Shown in pieces: positions 15,858 to 23,935 of a DNA stretch of 36,501 bases; position 1 is the stretch's first letter; the number at the start of each line of letters is the position of its first letter. The DNA comes from JBCBSK01 sp039819185 (GTDB lineage Bacteria > Pseudomonadota > Alphaproteobacteria > Rhizobiales > Tepidamorphaceae). The stretch spans positions 1-36,501 of the forward strand of contig JBCBSK010000012.1 of assembly GCA_039819185.1 (NCBI GenBank), given 5' to 3'. Both the position numbers and the translations under genes were made by a program. Below the pieces are notes generated by a model. The model saw only the letters and a program-made list of their open reading frames with translations, was not told the origin of the DNA and did no database searches.

Positions 15858-15896
15858 GGCTTCCGCGGGCCCGATCGTCTCGGATCCGCGGAAGCC
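15858..15896. promoter_or_regulatory. perfect 11-bp stem-loop upstream of the histidine kinase
   Basis: GGCTTCCGCGG (15858-15868) pairs exactly with CCGCGGAAGCC (15886-15896). The 17-nt loop itself contains a CCGA/TCGG pair. It sits 26 nt before the kinase start on the minus strand, so it could fold in the leader of that mRNA or act as a protein-binding site. Confidence 0.6.
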
Positions 15897-16109
15897 GGCG
15901 CCTCCCTGTTTGTTGCCGAGACCCTAGAGCCGAGCCTCCTAACAGGAGGTCAACCGTCATGATTGACACGCCTTAACCTGAACAAAGCATTGTCAGCATT
16001 CTATTTACGTCTCGTTAACCATGAGATTGGATGCGGGGCGCATGTTCGGACTATGGCCTCTGCTAGCAGGCCCCTGCCCCGGACTGCCATCATGGGGTAA
16101 TCGACACGC

Positions 16110-17060
16110 ATGCTCTTGGTTCTCAGTATCGTCCTGCCGGTTTTCGGGCTGATCGCTATTGGCTTTGCCGCCGTGCGTTCGGGCCTTCTGCCCGAGACGG
16201 CCGCCGACGGCATGGGCGCCTTTATGTATAAGATCGCCGTGCCGGTGCTTGTGTTCCGCGCGCTTGCCGAGGCCGACTTCCCGGACCGTCCCGATTTCGC
16301 CTTCTGGGGCGCCTACTTCATCGGCGTCGCGGTCGCGTGGACGCTCGCGGAATGGACGGCAAGGCGCCTCGGCGTGACGGGACCTACGGCGATCATCACC
16401 GGCGTTTCGGCGAGCTTCTCCAATACAGTGCTGATCGGCATCGGCCTGATCACCCAGGCCTTCGGTGCGCCGGGCCTGGTTGCGCTGTTCGTTTTGGTGG
16501 CGATCCACCTGCCGCTTTTGGGCTTCGTTATCACGCTGAGGCTCGAGGGCGGGCAGGGCCGGATAAGTGACATCATCTGGAAGACGGCGAAGGGCCTTGC
16601 GAAGAACCCGATCATTCTGGGCATCGTCACGGGGACGGTATTCAATCTCGCAGGGCTCGGCGTGCCGGACCTGGCGCGCCCGCTGATCGACCCGATCGCG
16701 TCAGCTGCCGTGCCCGTGGCGCTGATCACCGCCGGCGTCAGCTTGTCGGCGCATCTTGCAGAAGGAGTCAGCCGGCCTGTCATCGCAGCATGTGCGATCA
16801 AGCTGCTCGTCATGCCGGCCGTCGTCTGGATGATGGCATTCTATGTTTTCGACGTGCCGCCGCTCTGGGCTGCAGTCGCGGTGCTGTTGGCAGCAGCGCC
16901 GGCGGGTATCAACGCCTATCTCTTCGCGTTGCCCTACCCCAAGGCCGTGCCAATCGCATCAGGCGCCGTAGCGCTGTCGACCCTGTTCGCCGTGGTGACT
17001 GTCAGCCTTTGGATTGCGCTTCTGGCTGCCAACGGCACCGTTTTCCGCAACGGGTTATAG
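16110..17060 (+). CDS. AEC family transporter (auxin efflux carrier-like)
   Basis: A 316-aa integral membrane protein with about ten predicted membrane segments in two halves of five. The first half begins LVLSIVLPVFGLIAIGFAAVRSGLLP; each half has a characteristic mid-membrane break. The conserved pattern ASFSNTVLIGIGLI and the C-terminal APAGINAYLFA match bacterial AEC permeases, which move organic acids or related anions. Substrate unknown. The stop TAG is directly next to the gluQRS stop on the other strand (TTATAG, 17055-17060), with no terminator between them. Confidence 0.9.
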   Translation: MLLVLSIVLPVFGLIAIGFAAVRSGLLPETAADGMGAFMYKIAVPVLVFRALAEADFPDRPDFAFWGAYFIGVAVAWTLAEWTARRLGVTGPTAIITGVSASFSNTVLIGIGLITQAFGAPGLVALFVLVAIHLPLLGFVITLRLEGGQGRISDIIWKTAKGLAKNPIILGIVTGTVFNLAGLGVPDLARPLIDPIASAAVPVALITAGVSLSAHLAEGVSRPVIAACAIKLLVMPAVVWMMAFYVFDVPPLWAAVAVLLAAAPAGINAYLFALPYPKAVPIASGAVALSTLFAVVTVSLWIALLAANGTVFRNGL

Positions 17061-17909
17061 CCCAAGGCTTTTCCGGATATCGGACGGCGTCGCGCCGGTG
17101 CGCCGGAGGTCCGCCAGGCTTGTGTCTCCGTCGGACTTGGATAGCTTGCGCCCGGTCTTGTCGAGCACCAGCCTGTGGTGGTGATAGGCTGGGGCCGGAA
17201 GGTCTAGGCAGATCTGCAACAGCCCGTGCAGGCTCGTCGCGGGTTTGAGATCTTCGCCACGCACCACATGGGTCACGCCCTGGCGCGCATCATCGAGCAC
17301 GCAGGCCAGATGATAACTTGCTGGCGTGTCCTTGCGGATCAGCACCGCATCCCCCCAGACCGCGGGGTCGCCAGTGACCGTCTGACCATCTTCAAACCAC
17401 GTTACGTTCGCTGCTTGGCCTGCATGCCGTAAGGCTCTGGCCATATCGAGGCGCCAGGCTATCTGTCCGCTAAGCGGCAACATTGGTGGTTCATCATCCC
17501 GAGGCCGATGCGTTCCCGGATAAAGCGGCGCCCCGTCGGGATCGCGTGGCCAGGCGGGGTCGTCCGCGATGGCGCGTGCGATTTCCCCCCGCGAGCAGGT
17601 GCAAGGATATAGGAGACCGTCCGCGCGCAACCGTTCAGCGGCGGCGCGATAGCCTTGGAAATGGTCCGACTGGAACTCCGGCTCGGCATCCCATGTCAGC
17701 CCGAGCCAGGCGAGATCCTCCAGCATGGCCTCAGCCAGGTCACGCGAACAGCGCACGGTGTCGATGTCTTCGAAGCGGATCAGAAACCGCCCACCCATGG
17801 CCCGCGCCCTATCGTGGCACAGAAGGGCCGACAGGGCATGGCCAAGGTGCAGCTTGCCATTGGGGCTTGGGGCAAATCTGAAGACCGGCGTATCGGCGCT
17901 ATTCGCCAT
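17055..17909 (-). CDS. gluQRS: glutamyl-Q tRNA(Asp) synthetase
   Basis: A 284-aa shortened glutamyl-tRNA synthetase paralogue lacking the anticodon-binding domain. The HIGH-type motif is HLGH (21-24, in APSPNGKLHLGHA), the KMSKS-type motif is KLSKS near the C-terminus, and CTCS plus downstream residues form the zinc-site region. GluQRS attaches glutamate to queuosine in the tRNA(Asp) anticodon. Its length and the missing C-terminal domain separate it from true GltX. The promoter should lie in the 68 nt shared with the divergent glycosylase gene. Confidence 0.93.
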   Translation of the reverse strand: MANSADTPVFRFAPSPNGKLHLGHALSALLCHDRARAMGGRFLIRFEDIDTVRCSRDLAEAMLEDLAWLGLTWDAEPEFQSDHFQGYRAAAERLRADGLLYPCTCSRGEIARAIADDPAWPRDPDGAPLYPGTHRPRDDEPPMLPLSGQIAWRLDMARALRHAGQAANVTWFEDGQTVTGDPAVWGDAVLIRKDTPASYHLACVLDDARQGVTHVVRGEDLKPATSLHGLLQICLDLPAPAYHHHRLVLDKTGRKLSKSDGDTSLADLRRTGATPSDIRKSLGL

Positions 17910-17977
17910 GCTTTGAATTCACTGCCCTTGATATGCCAGCATAGGATGCCTCACCTCTTATCGGTCCCCAACACCCC

Positions 17978-18640
17978 ATGGCCAGACTAGCCTCGAACCA
18001 GGACATCGCCGCAGCCCTTGACGCACTCGCTGAGCGCGATGAGCGCTTTGCCGCAATCCGAAGCCGCGCCGGAACACCACTTCTCAGGCGCGGCAATGCC
18101 GACTATTCCGGGCTCGCCGAGATCATCGTCTCGCAGCAGGTCTCGTCCGCAGCAGCCGACGCGATCTGGCGCAAGGTGACGACGGGCCTGGGCGCCGTCA
18201 CCGCGGACGCGGTACATGCATCGGAGCCCGAGGCCCTTCAGGCGCTCGGCCTGTCGCGACCCAAGGTCCGCGCAATGAAAGCACTCGCCGAGGCCGTCGT
18301 ATCGGGGGCATTGGAAATCAACGGACTTGCCGATCATGACGCCGACACTGCCCATGACGCACTGGTCGCGGTCAAGGGCATCGGGCCGTGGACGGCCAAT
18401 ATCTATCTTCTGTTCTGTCTCGGTCATCGCGATGCCTGGCCTGCTGGTGACCTCGCTGTCCAAGAGGCGATGCGGGTCGGTCTCGACCTCGATACGCGAC
18501 CCGATCAGAAACAAACGATCGCGCTGGCCGAGCCCTGGCGTCCCTATCGTGGAGCCGCCGCGCATCTGTTCTGGGCCTATTACCATCGCCTGAAAAACCG
18601 CGAGGCCAATGCCATGCGCACAGAAGCCGACCCGGCGTGA
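17978..18640 (+). CDS. DNA-3-methyladenine glycosylase II (AlkA-like, HhH-GPD)
   Basis: A 220-aa HhH-GPD glycosylase. The helix-hairpin-helix is VKGIGPWTANIYL, followed by PAGDLAVQ with the catalytic Asp158. IIVSQQVSSAAADAIW is the typical helix of the AlkA branch. There is no C-terminal iron-sulfur cysteine cluster, so it is not an EndoIII or MutY type. It excises alkylated bases. It is short compared with E. coli AlkA (about 280 aa), lacking the N-terminal domain. Its stop overlaps the next GTG start by 4 nt. Confidence 0.9.
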   Translation: MARLASNQDIAAALDALAERDERFAAIRSRAGTPLLRRGNADYSGLAEIIVSQQVSSAAADAIWRKVTTGLGAVTADAVHASEPEALQALGLSRPKVRAMKALAEAVVSGALEINGLADHDADTAHDALVAVKGIGPWTANIYLLFCLGHRDAWPAGDLAVQEAMRVGLDLDTRPDQKQTIALAEPWRPYRGAAAHLFWAYYHRLKNREANAMRTEADPA

Positions 18641-19300
18641 CAAGTTTCGACCACGACGCTCCACCGATTGTGCGCCCACGTTCGGGCGACCGCCCGAGCC
18701 AGCTTGTCGTGTTGCTGCATGGCTATGGTGCCGATGGCAACGATCTGATCGGGCTGTCAGAATCTTGGGCGCCGATGCTTCCCGATGCGGCCTTTGTAGC
18801 ACTGCATGCACCCGAGCCCTGCTCCGGGGCGCCGATGGGCCGACAGTGGTTTCCGCTCACGAGTTTTGATCCGCACGACCTGTCGCGTCATATCGGCGAA
18901 GCGGCGCCAGCGCTCGATCAGCGCTTGACTGCGCTTCTGTCGGACCTCGCTGTCGATCCGCGCCGACACAGTTTGTTCGGATTCTCGCAAGGCGCGATGA
19001 TGGCGCTCGCCACGGGCCTCGCCAGGGACGTTAAGCCGGCATGCATTCTTGGCTATTCCGGGGCCTTCCGGCCACCACATGGGCTGGCAAAACCGATCGC
19101 CGGTGCACCCGCCCGTGATGCTTGTACATGGCGCCCGTGACGAGGTCATACCCGTGGACACCTTGTTTCACTCGCTTCAAATGCTTGGGGAATTCGGCGT
19201 GAGCGTGGAATGGCACCTGGCGCAAGACTTGGGTCACGGCATCAATGAGGTTGGGATATGGCGTGCCGGGCATTTCCTGAAGTGTACATTTGCCGGCTAG
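18637..19300 (+). pseudogene. phospholipase/carboxylesterase family hydrolase, frameshifted
   Basis: An alpha/beta hydrolase of the carboxylesterase YpfH type, broken by one frameshift. The first part (GTG 18637 to about 19110) has LVVLLHGYGADGNDLIGL and the nucleophile Ser in FGFSQGAMMA. The second part continues in another frame to 19300 with VMLVHGARDEVIP (acid Asp) and LGHGIN (catalytic His). Removing one C from the CCC at 19108-19110 restores GAPPVMLVHG and an intact protein of about 220 aa. As given, the first frame ends at 19140 without two of the triad residues. Sequencing error or recent inactivation are both possible. The GTG start overlaps the glycosylase stop. Confidence 0.85.
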
Positions 19301-19334
19301 ACAATGATGCGATCGCCGGTTGGGCTTCACAAAG

Positions 19335-19362
19335 TTGACATAGACCGGATACTATATATCGC
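19335..19362 (+). promoter_or_regulatory. putative promoter of the HNH endonuclease gene
   Basis: A perfect -35 box TTGACA (19335-19340) is followed after 16 nt by TATCGC (19357-19362), with TATATAT directly before it. It lies about 140 nt upstream of the HNH gene. No gene occupies 19301-19502; a 5-bp hairpin (19411-19426) lies in the probable leader. Confidence 0.45.
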
Positions 19363-19502
19363 AGCGACTGGGGACGCGGAGCACAAGTCGTGAGTCACGG
19401 GCCTGATCATGTGCGTTTGGGCGCACTGGCCGACAGTACGGTATTTTGCAAAACCGCGCGGTTGCCTAGGACCGCCAGCGGTCACAGGCCAGGAGTGGCG
19501 CT

Positions 19503-20060
19503 GTGACGGTGCACGTCCATGCAGACGGATGCCCAGCGCTTATTCTCAACGCCGATTATCGGCCACTTAGTTATTTCCCGCTGTCTCTTTGGTCCTGGCA
19601 GGATGCCGTGAAGGCGGTCTTCCTCGATCGGGTCAATATCGTCGCCGAGTATGACAGCTATGTCCGCAGCCCGTCATTTGAGATGCGGCTACCGAGCGTT
19701 GTCGCGCTGAAGTCCTATATCAGGCCGTCACGCAACCCGGCCTTCACGCGGTTCAACGTCTTCCTGCGCGACAGTTTCACATGCCAGTATTGCGGCGCCG
19801 AGGAAGATCTGACCTTCGACCATGTAACGCCGCGCTCAAAGGGCGGGCAGACGACATGGGAGAATGTCGTCGCAGCGTGTTCGCCATGCAATTTGCGCAA
19901 AGCTAATCGGATGCCCGACCAGGTTGAGATGTGGCCCGAGCAAACGCCTTACCGGCCGACGGTCACCGATCTTCACAATAAGGGCCGGCGGTTCCCACCC
20001 AACTATCTGCACGACAGTTGGATGGACTTTCTCTATTGGGATACCGTGCTCGAGCCTTAG
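19503..20060 (+). CDS. HNH endonuclease family protein
   Basis: A 185-aa protein with a C-terminal-half HNH nuclease fold: CQYCG (first zinc pair), LTFDHVTPRSKGG (the DH of the catalytic core), an Asn in WENVVAAC, and CSPCN (second zinc pair). The N-terminal region, ALILNADYRPLSYFPLSLW, is shared with a widespread chromosomal alphaproteobacterial family of unknown physiological role, unlike phage or restriction HNH enzymes. The GTG start is supported by AGGAG (19491-19495), 7 nt upstream. Confidence 0.9.
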   Translation: MTVHVHADGCPALILNADYRPLSYFPLSLWSWQDAVKAVFLDRVNIVAEYDSYVRSPSFEMRLPSVVALKSYIRPSRNPAFTRFNVFLRDSFTCQYCGAEEDLTFDHVTPRSKGGQTTWENVVAACSPCNLRKANRMPDQVEMWPEQTPYRPTVTDLHNKGRRFPPNYLHDSWMDFLYWDTVLEP

Positions 20061-20326
20061 AGCCCGCCACAAAACTATGTTAGATCAAAACACTCAAATA
20101 CTATCAATTTCAATTCATCCGGATCATATATATCTTAGAAATATAATACAAAATAAGACCTGAATCGCTCTTTATACATCGCTGCCGATACATGGAGACG
20201 ATAATTGACCTGGTGTCAGTCATAAAACTGCTACATGGAATGCCTCTCACGTAATTTTAATCCACTCCCCCTGACTGCGCGTACCAGGAATGCTGGGCGG
20301 CGTGCGTTACGCAAGGGAGCAGGCTC
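20061..20326. other. AT-rich intergenic region upstream of the RTX gene
   Basis: About 266 nt with no gene. Bases about 20075-20160 are markedly AT-rich with runs such as CATATATATC and AAATATAATAC, in sharp contrast to the GC-rich surroundings. TTGACC (20205-20210) is a possible -35, but no good -10 follows. GGGAG (20315-20319) is the ribosome-binding site of the RTX gene. Confidence 0.5.
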
Positions 20327-21268
20327 ATGTCTTCAGCGCGCATTGAATCCATAGAATTCATAGAAGAGGCTTCAGCTATTTCCGACGCCTTGGCGGCTGG
20401 TCTTGAGGTTACACCAGAGGTCATTGCTAGTCTGGAAGAGCTACTTGAGACATTTCATGCCCGGTTCATCGCTGGCGATGACGGCCGTGACCTTCTGGCC
20501 GGAGCACGCGATAGCCTTAACTACATCAATGGCTTGGATGGCCGTGACGTGATTTTTGGATCACGCAACACGGATATCCTTGTCGGCGGCGATGGTCGGG
20601 ATTCACTGTTCGGCGGCCGTAGTGCTGATGGGCTGTTCGGTGGCGATGGCCGCGATTTTCTGTCCGGCGGATCAGGTGACGACCTGCTGCGCGGCGGTGA
20701 TGGCCGTGACTCTCTATTGGGCGATTCCGGCGATGATGTCATCGAAGGCGGCGGTGGTCGCGACCATGGTGTTGGCGGACGCGGCGACGACAACCTCTTC
20801 GGACAGGGCCAACGCGATGCGCTGTATGGCAATCGTGGCGATGACATCCTCGATGGCGGCAATGGCAGCGACCGGCTGAACGGCAATCGTGGCGACGATA
20901 CACTCATTGGTGGCAGTGGCAATGATCGTCTTATCGGGCGGGATGGCGCGGACATCTTCGTTTTCGATCCGTCCAATGAGAATGAAGGCCATGACGTTAT
21001 TCGCGACTTTGTCATCGGAGCCGATGCGATCCAGCTCGATGCTGCCGACATTCTCGCCTCAAGCCCCGGCATCGCGGATGCTGATGGCGATTCGGCCTTC
21101 TCGCCGGGCGATCTTGATGCGGATGCTCGCTGGACACTGACAGCCTCCGATCGCGGCAATCTTCTGGTCACCCATCCGGGCGGCACGATCGAAATTGCCA
21201 GTGTCGATTTCGACGATAGCCTGACCTTCGCGGCGCTGGTCGATCTCGACGTCGTCCTGGTCGCTTGA
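20327..21268 (+). CDS. RTX calcium-binding protein, probably type I secreted
   Basis: A 313-aa acidic protein. The N-terminus (about 1-55) is helical and has no signal peptide. Residues about 58-205 are a long array of nonapeptide repeats of the GGxGxDxLx type that bind calcium in a parallel beta-roll. Many units read DGRD where the consensus has DGDD or NGND. ADIFVFDPSNENEGHDVIRDF is the typical post-repeat segment (about 210-230). The end is hydrophobic (LDVVLVA), as in type I secretion signals. There is no enzymatic domain, so it may be an adhesin, surface-layer or matrix protein. No type I secretion genes are nearby. Confidence 0.88.
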   Translation: MSSARIESIEFIEEASAISDALAAGLEVTPEVIASLEELLETFHARFIAGDDGRDLLAGARDSLNYINGLDGRDVIFGSRNTDILVGGDGRDSLFGGRSADGLFGGDGRDFLSGGSGDDLLRGGDGRDSLLGDSGDDVIEGGGGRDHGVGGRGDDNLFGQGQRDALYGNRGDDILDGGNGSDRLNGNRGDDTLIGGSGNDRLIGRDGADIFVFDPSNENEGHDVIRDFVIGADAIQLDAADILASSPGIADADGDSAFSPGDLDADARWTLTASDRGNLLVTHPGGTIEIASVDFDDSLTFAALVDLDVVLVA

Positions 21269-21280
21269 TCAAATGCAATG

Positions 21281-21308
21281 CCGGGCGGCCCTGATCAGGA
21301 CCGCCCGG
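21281..21308. terminator. bidirectional terminator hairpin
   Basis: CCGGGCGG-C-CCTGATCAGG-A-CCGCCCGG is a palindrome across 21281-21308 with one C/A mismatch. It lies between the convergent RTX and DoxX-like genes, 12 nt past the RTX stop. It is strong and GC-rich but lacks a T-run, so it may serve both directions. Confidence 0.6.
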
Positions 21309-21333
21309 ATCGTGGTGTGCACCGTGGTTTGGG

Positions 21334-21909
21334 TCAGCGGATGTGCAGCGCCGGAAATCCCATGGCGGCGTGATCATCACTCTGGTCAGCAGCAGATACC
21401 GCTACGTCGCCACGTCCCCGCAAGCTGATGACGACGTAGCTTGCGATGATCACCGCGATGTAAGTCGAGTGCTCGAGGAGTTCCGCCCGGTCGCCGATGA
21501 CAACATCGCCAACGCAGAAAGCGATAAACACTGCGAGCGTCAGTTTGAGCACAAGCTGACCGACCGCTCCGGCCGACCGCCCCAAAAACATCGCAGCGAG
21601 CGCGACCAGACCGACCGCGAGTTCGATGACACCAAGGCCGGCAAGGAGCGGGTCGATCATCGCCGGATCGAGCGACAGGCGCTCGAAATAGAGACCGAAC
21701 TGTTCGCTGCGATCCTTGCCAAACCAGGTCAAGAGCGGATTGCCGACAACGTCGGTCAGAAGCACTGTCCGGTTCAAGAACTTATCGAGCCCGTTCGCGA
21801 TCCAGAACGAGGCCCAATAGGCAAAGATCATCGCTTCAAACGATAGCCGTTTGGACAAACCGTCTGCGACGCGCTGTGAAACATCGGTGATATGCGTGGT
21901 TTTGGTCAT
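21334..21909 (-). CDS. DoxX-like integral membrane protein
   Basis: A 191-aa protein with four predicted membrane segments: about 24-44, 84-108, 113-135 and 143-163. Both ends are hydrophilic. The layout and the IANGLDKFLN segment after the first helix resemble DoxX/DoxD-type proteins, but the match is weak and I do not recognise the gene. The ribosome-binding region AGGGAAGGGAA lies just before the ATG. It stands alone between two terminator-like hairpins, so it is probably monocistronic. Confidence 0.55.
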   Translation of the reverse strand: MTKTTHITDVSQRVADGLSKRLSFEAMIFAYWASFWIANGLDKFLNRTVLLTDVVGNPLLTWFGKDRSEQFGLYFERLSLDPAMIDPLLAGLGVIELAVGLVALAAMFLGRSAGAVGQLVLKLTLAVFIAFCVGDVVIGDRAELLEHSTYIAVIIASYVVISLRGRGDVAVSAADQSDDHAAMGFPALHIR

Positions 21910-22030
21910 CTCAGGTTCCCTTCCCTGGGCGTTAGGATGACCATGAAGATGGATTGTTCCCCATCATCCGATTGTGAAATAGGCCATAAAGCTGTCACAT
22001 GGGCTATGGGAGACGGACAACAAAGCAAAG

Positions 22031-22058
22031 AAGGTCCGGCCCATTATTGCCCGGCCTT
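22031..22058 (-). terminator. terminator after nfeD
   Basis: On the minus strand AAGG-CCGG pairs with CCGG-a-CCTT (22058-22031) with a one-base bulge, followed by the T-rich tail CTTTGCTTTGTTG. It lies about 32 nt after the NfeD stop and fits a rho-independent terminator for the SPFH-NfeD operon. Confidence 0.5.
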
Positions 22059-22090
22059 TCCTATTGTCTTTTCGCTATGCTGGCGACAGC

Positions 22091-22543
22091 TCAATCTGCG
22101 GCAGCGGGCTCGACCTGTAGTCGGCTACCATCCGCACCGACAACCCGAACCCGCGTACCTTCCGGCAGGTCCGGCCCGCCTACGCGCCAGACCGTGTCGT
22201 CAACCTTCACCTTCCCCGACCCTTGTGCGATCGCTTCGATCAGAATGAATTCGCGACCAACAAACGCCTCGGCACGCTGATTAAGAAAGGGCTGGTCGGT
22301 CTCGTTAAGCGGCCGCTTGAGATAGCGCCGCGACACCAGGATCGAGGCAACCGATAACGCGCCAAACAGGGCCATCTCGGCCTGCCACGGCCAGTCCACG
22401 ACGAGTGCGATGGCGCCCACGACGATGGCCGCAATTCCGAACCAGAGGAGAATGGTCCCTGGTGCCAGGATCTCCAGCGACAAGAGCACAGCACCCACGA
22501 TCCACCAGGTGAATGGGCCAAGCCCGATCAGAAAATCGACCAT
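22091..22543 (-). CDS. NfeD family membrane protein
   Basis: A 150-aa short-form NfeD protein. Two or three membrane segments (about 8-30, 32-50, 56-72; LSLEILAPGTILLWFGIAAIVVG spans the first two) precede a soluble OB-fold domain (about 85-145; GKVKVDDTVWRV and GTRVRVVGADGSRLQV). NfeD proteins work with SPFH proteins in membrane microdomains. The start is 3 nt after the SPFH gene, so the two form an operon. The N-terminal ClpP-like protease domain of long NfeD forms is absent. Confidence 0.92.
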   Translation of the reverse strand: MVDFLIGLGPFTWWIVGAVLLSLEILAPGTILLWFGIAAIVVGAIALVVDWPWQAEMALFGALSVASILVSRRYLKRPLNETDQPFLNQRAEAFVGREFILIEAIAQGSGKVKVDDTVWRVGGPDLPEGTRVRVVGADGSRLQVEPAAAD

Positions 22544-22546
22544 GGA

Positions 22547-23695
22547 TCAGCCCTCGCCGGTGGCGCTTGTCCAAGCCTGGCGTGGCACGGTCGTCCAGCG
22601 CTGCGGGGCGGCATCATTGTTTCGGGTGGCCGTTGATTCAGCGGGCGTGGCACCCGTCCCCGTTTCACTTCGTGCGATCTGAACCGGACGCTCGGGCAAT
22701 GGATCCGGGCGCGACGGCGTCCGACGCGGTGCGGGCTCGGGACCTTGCCCCCCCGGTGGCGTGTCGCCGCCCGATCCAAAGGTCGACTTGGCGATCTCAC
22801 CGATCCCGCCAAGTACGCCAAGCACCGATGTCGCCTCAACGGGCAACATGAACACCTTTTGATTGGGCGCAGCTGCAAGCTCCTTGAGCGCGCCGACATA
22901 TTTCTCTGCGACGAAATAGTTCAACGCCTGGACGTCGCCGCTCCGAACAGCTTCCGAAACGAGTTCCGTCGCCTTGGCCTCGGCCTCGGCCAATCTCTCG
23001 CGCGCCTCGGCATCGCGGAATGCAGCCTCGCGCCGACCTTCGGCCTCCAGCACCAGCGCCTGTTTCTCGCCTTCCGCCCGCAGCACCTCTGACTGACGCA
23101 GCCCCTCGGCTTCAAGAATGGCGGCCCGGCGGTCACGCTCGGCCTTCATCTGCCGGCCCATCGCCTCGGTCAGATCGCGCGGCGGCTCCATATCCTTGAT
23201 CTCGATGCGTGTGACCTTGACACCCCAGGGTTCGGTCGCGGCATCAACCACCGTCAACAGCCGGGCATTGATCTCATCGCGCTGCGACAGGAGTTCGTCC
23301 AGGTCCATCGAGCCCATGACCGTACGAATGTTGGTCATGGTCAGGTTGAGAATCGCGCGCTCGACATCGTTGACCTCATAGGACGCCCGTGCCGCGTTCA
23401 TCACCTGGAAAAAGGTCACCCCGTCGACCGTGACCGTGGCGTTGTCCTTGGTGATCACGTCCTGGCTCGGAATGTCGATCAGGCCCTCCATCATATTCAT
23501 CTTGTGGCCGATGCGGTCGACGAAGGGGATGATGAAGCCGAGACCCGGCGTCAACGAGCGCTGATAGCGGCCGAAACGTTCAATCGTGAAGTTGAAACCC
23601 TGCGGCACCTGCTTGACGCCCGCCAGAACGACGAGAACAAGCAGGACCACCAGCGCGATAATCAAGACGTCGAAGCCAAAAGCGAAATCCGTCAT
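22547..23695 (-). CDS. SPFH/Band 7 (stomatin, QmcA-like) membrane protein
   Basis: About 382 aa. One N-terminal membrane anchor (about 8-28) is followed by the SPFH domain (about 33-190; VPQGFNFTIERFGRY, PGLGFIIPFVDRI and DNATVTVDGVTFFQV), a charged coiled coil (about 190-250; EAEGLRQSEVLRAEGEKQA) and a Pro-rich C-terminal tail unlike the conserved part. ATG 23695 was chosen: GGGAG lies about 7 nt upstream and the anchor follows directly; a frame-open extension to 23836 adds a basic stretch not typical of the family. It works with NfeD in membrane organisation. Confidence 0.93.
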   Translation of the reverse strand: MTDFAFGFDVLIIALVVLLVLVVLAGVKQVPQGFNFTIERFGRYQRSLTPGLGFIIPFVDRIGHKMNMMEGLIDIPSQDVITKDNATVTVDGVTFFQVMNAARASYEVNDVERAILNLTMTNIRTVMGSMDLDELLSQRDEINARLLTVVDAATEPWGVKVTRIEIKDMEPPRDLTEAMGRQMKAERDRRAAILEAEGLRQSEVLRAEGEKQALVLEAEGRREAAFRDAEARERLAEAEAKATELVSEAVRSGDVQALNYFVAEKYVGALKELAAAPNQKVFMLPVEATSVLGVLGGIGEIAKSTFGSGGDTPPGGQGPEPAPRRTPSRPDPLPERPVQIARSETGTGATPAESTATRNNDAAPQRWTTVPRQAWTSATGEG

Positions 23696-23935
23696 CCCCA
23701 ACTCCCAAAGTGCTCGGATCGCGCCGCGTCGGGTCACCCGACAGGAGCAGCGATGCGCCGCAATGGCGGCAAGATTTACGCCCCGCGCCCGGACAATGCG
23801 CCGCTTCGACACGCGAGGCAAGGCAGCTGTCGACATCCGTCGATTGACGTCAAAGGCGGTCGCCGTCTTAGGCGAAGTTTAAGACGAATGCCCTAATCCC
23901 CTTTGGATCAGCTTCACCGAGAATGGTCGCGTTTC
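23696..23935. other. divergent intergenic region between SPFH and serralysin genes
   Basis: A 240-nt promoter region shared by two divergent genes. GTCGGGT/ACCCGAC forms a short hairpin near 23728-23742. CGTCTTA (23864-23870) and TAAGACG (23880-23886) form an inverted repeat close to a possible -35, TTGACG (23844-23849), on the plus strand; it could be an operator for the protease gene. No gene was seen. Confidence 0.4.

Noticed and set aside
23504..23896. Plus-strand frame across the SPFH start and intergenic region
   Set aside because: It is antisense to the conserved SPFH domain and ends in the promoter region with no family resemblance.
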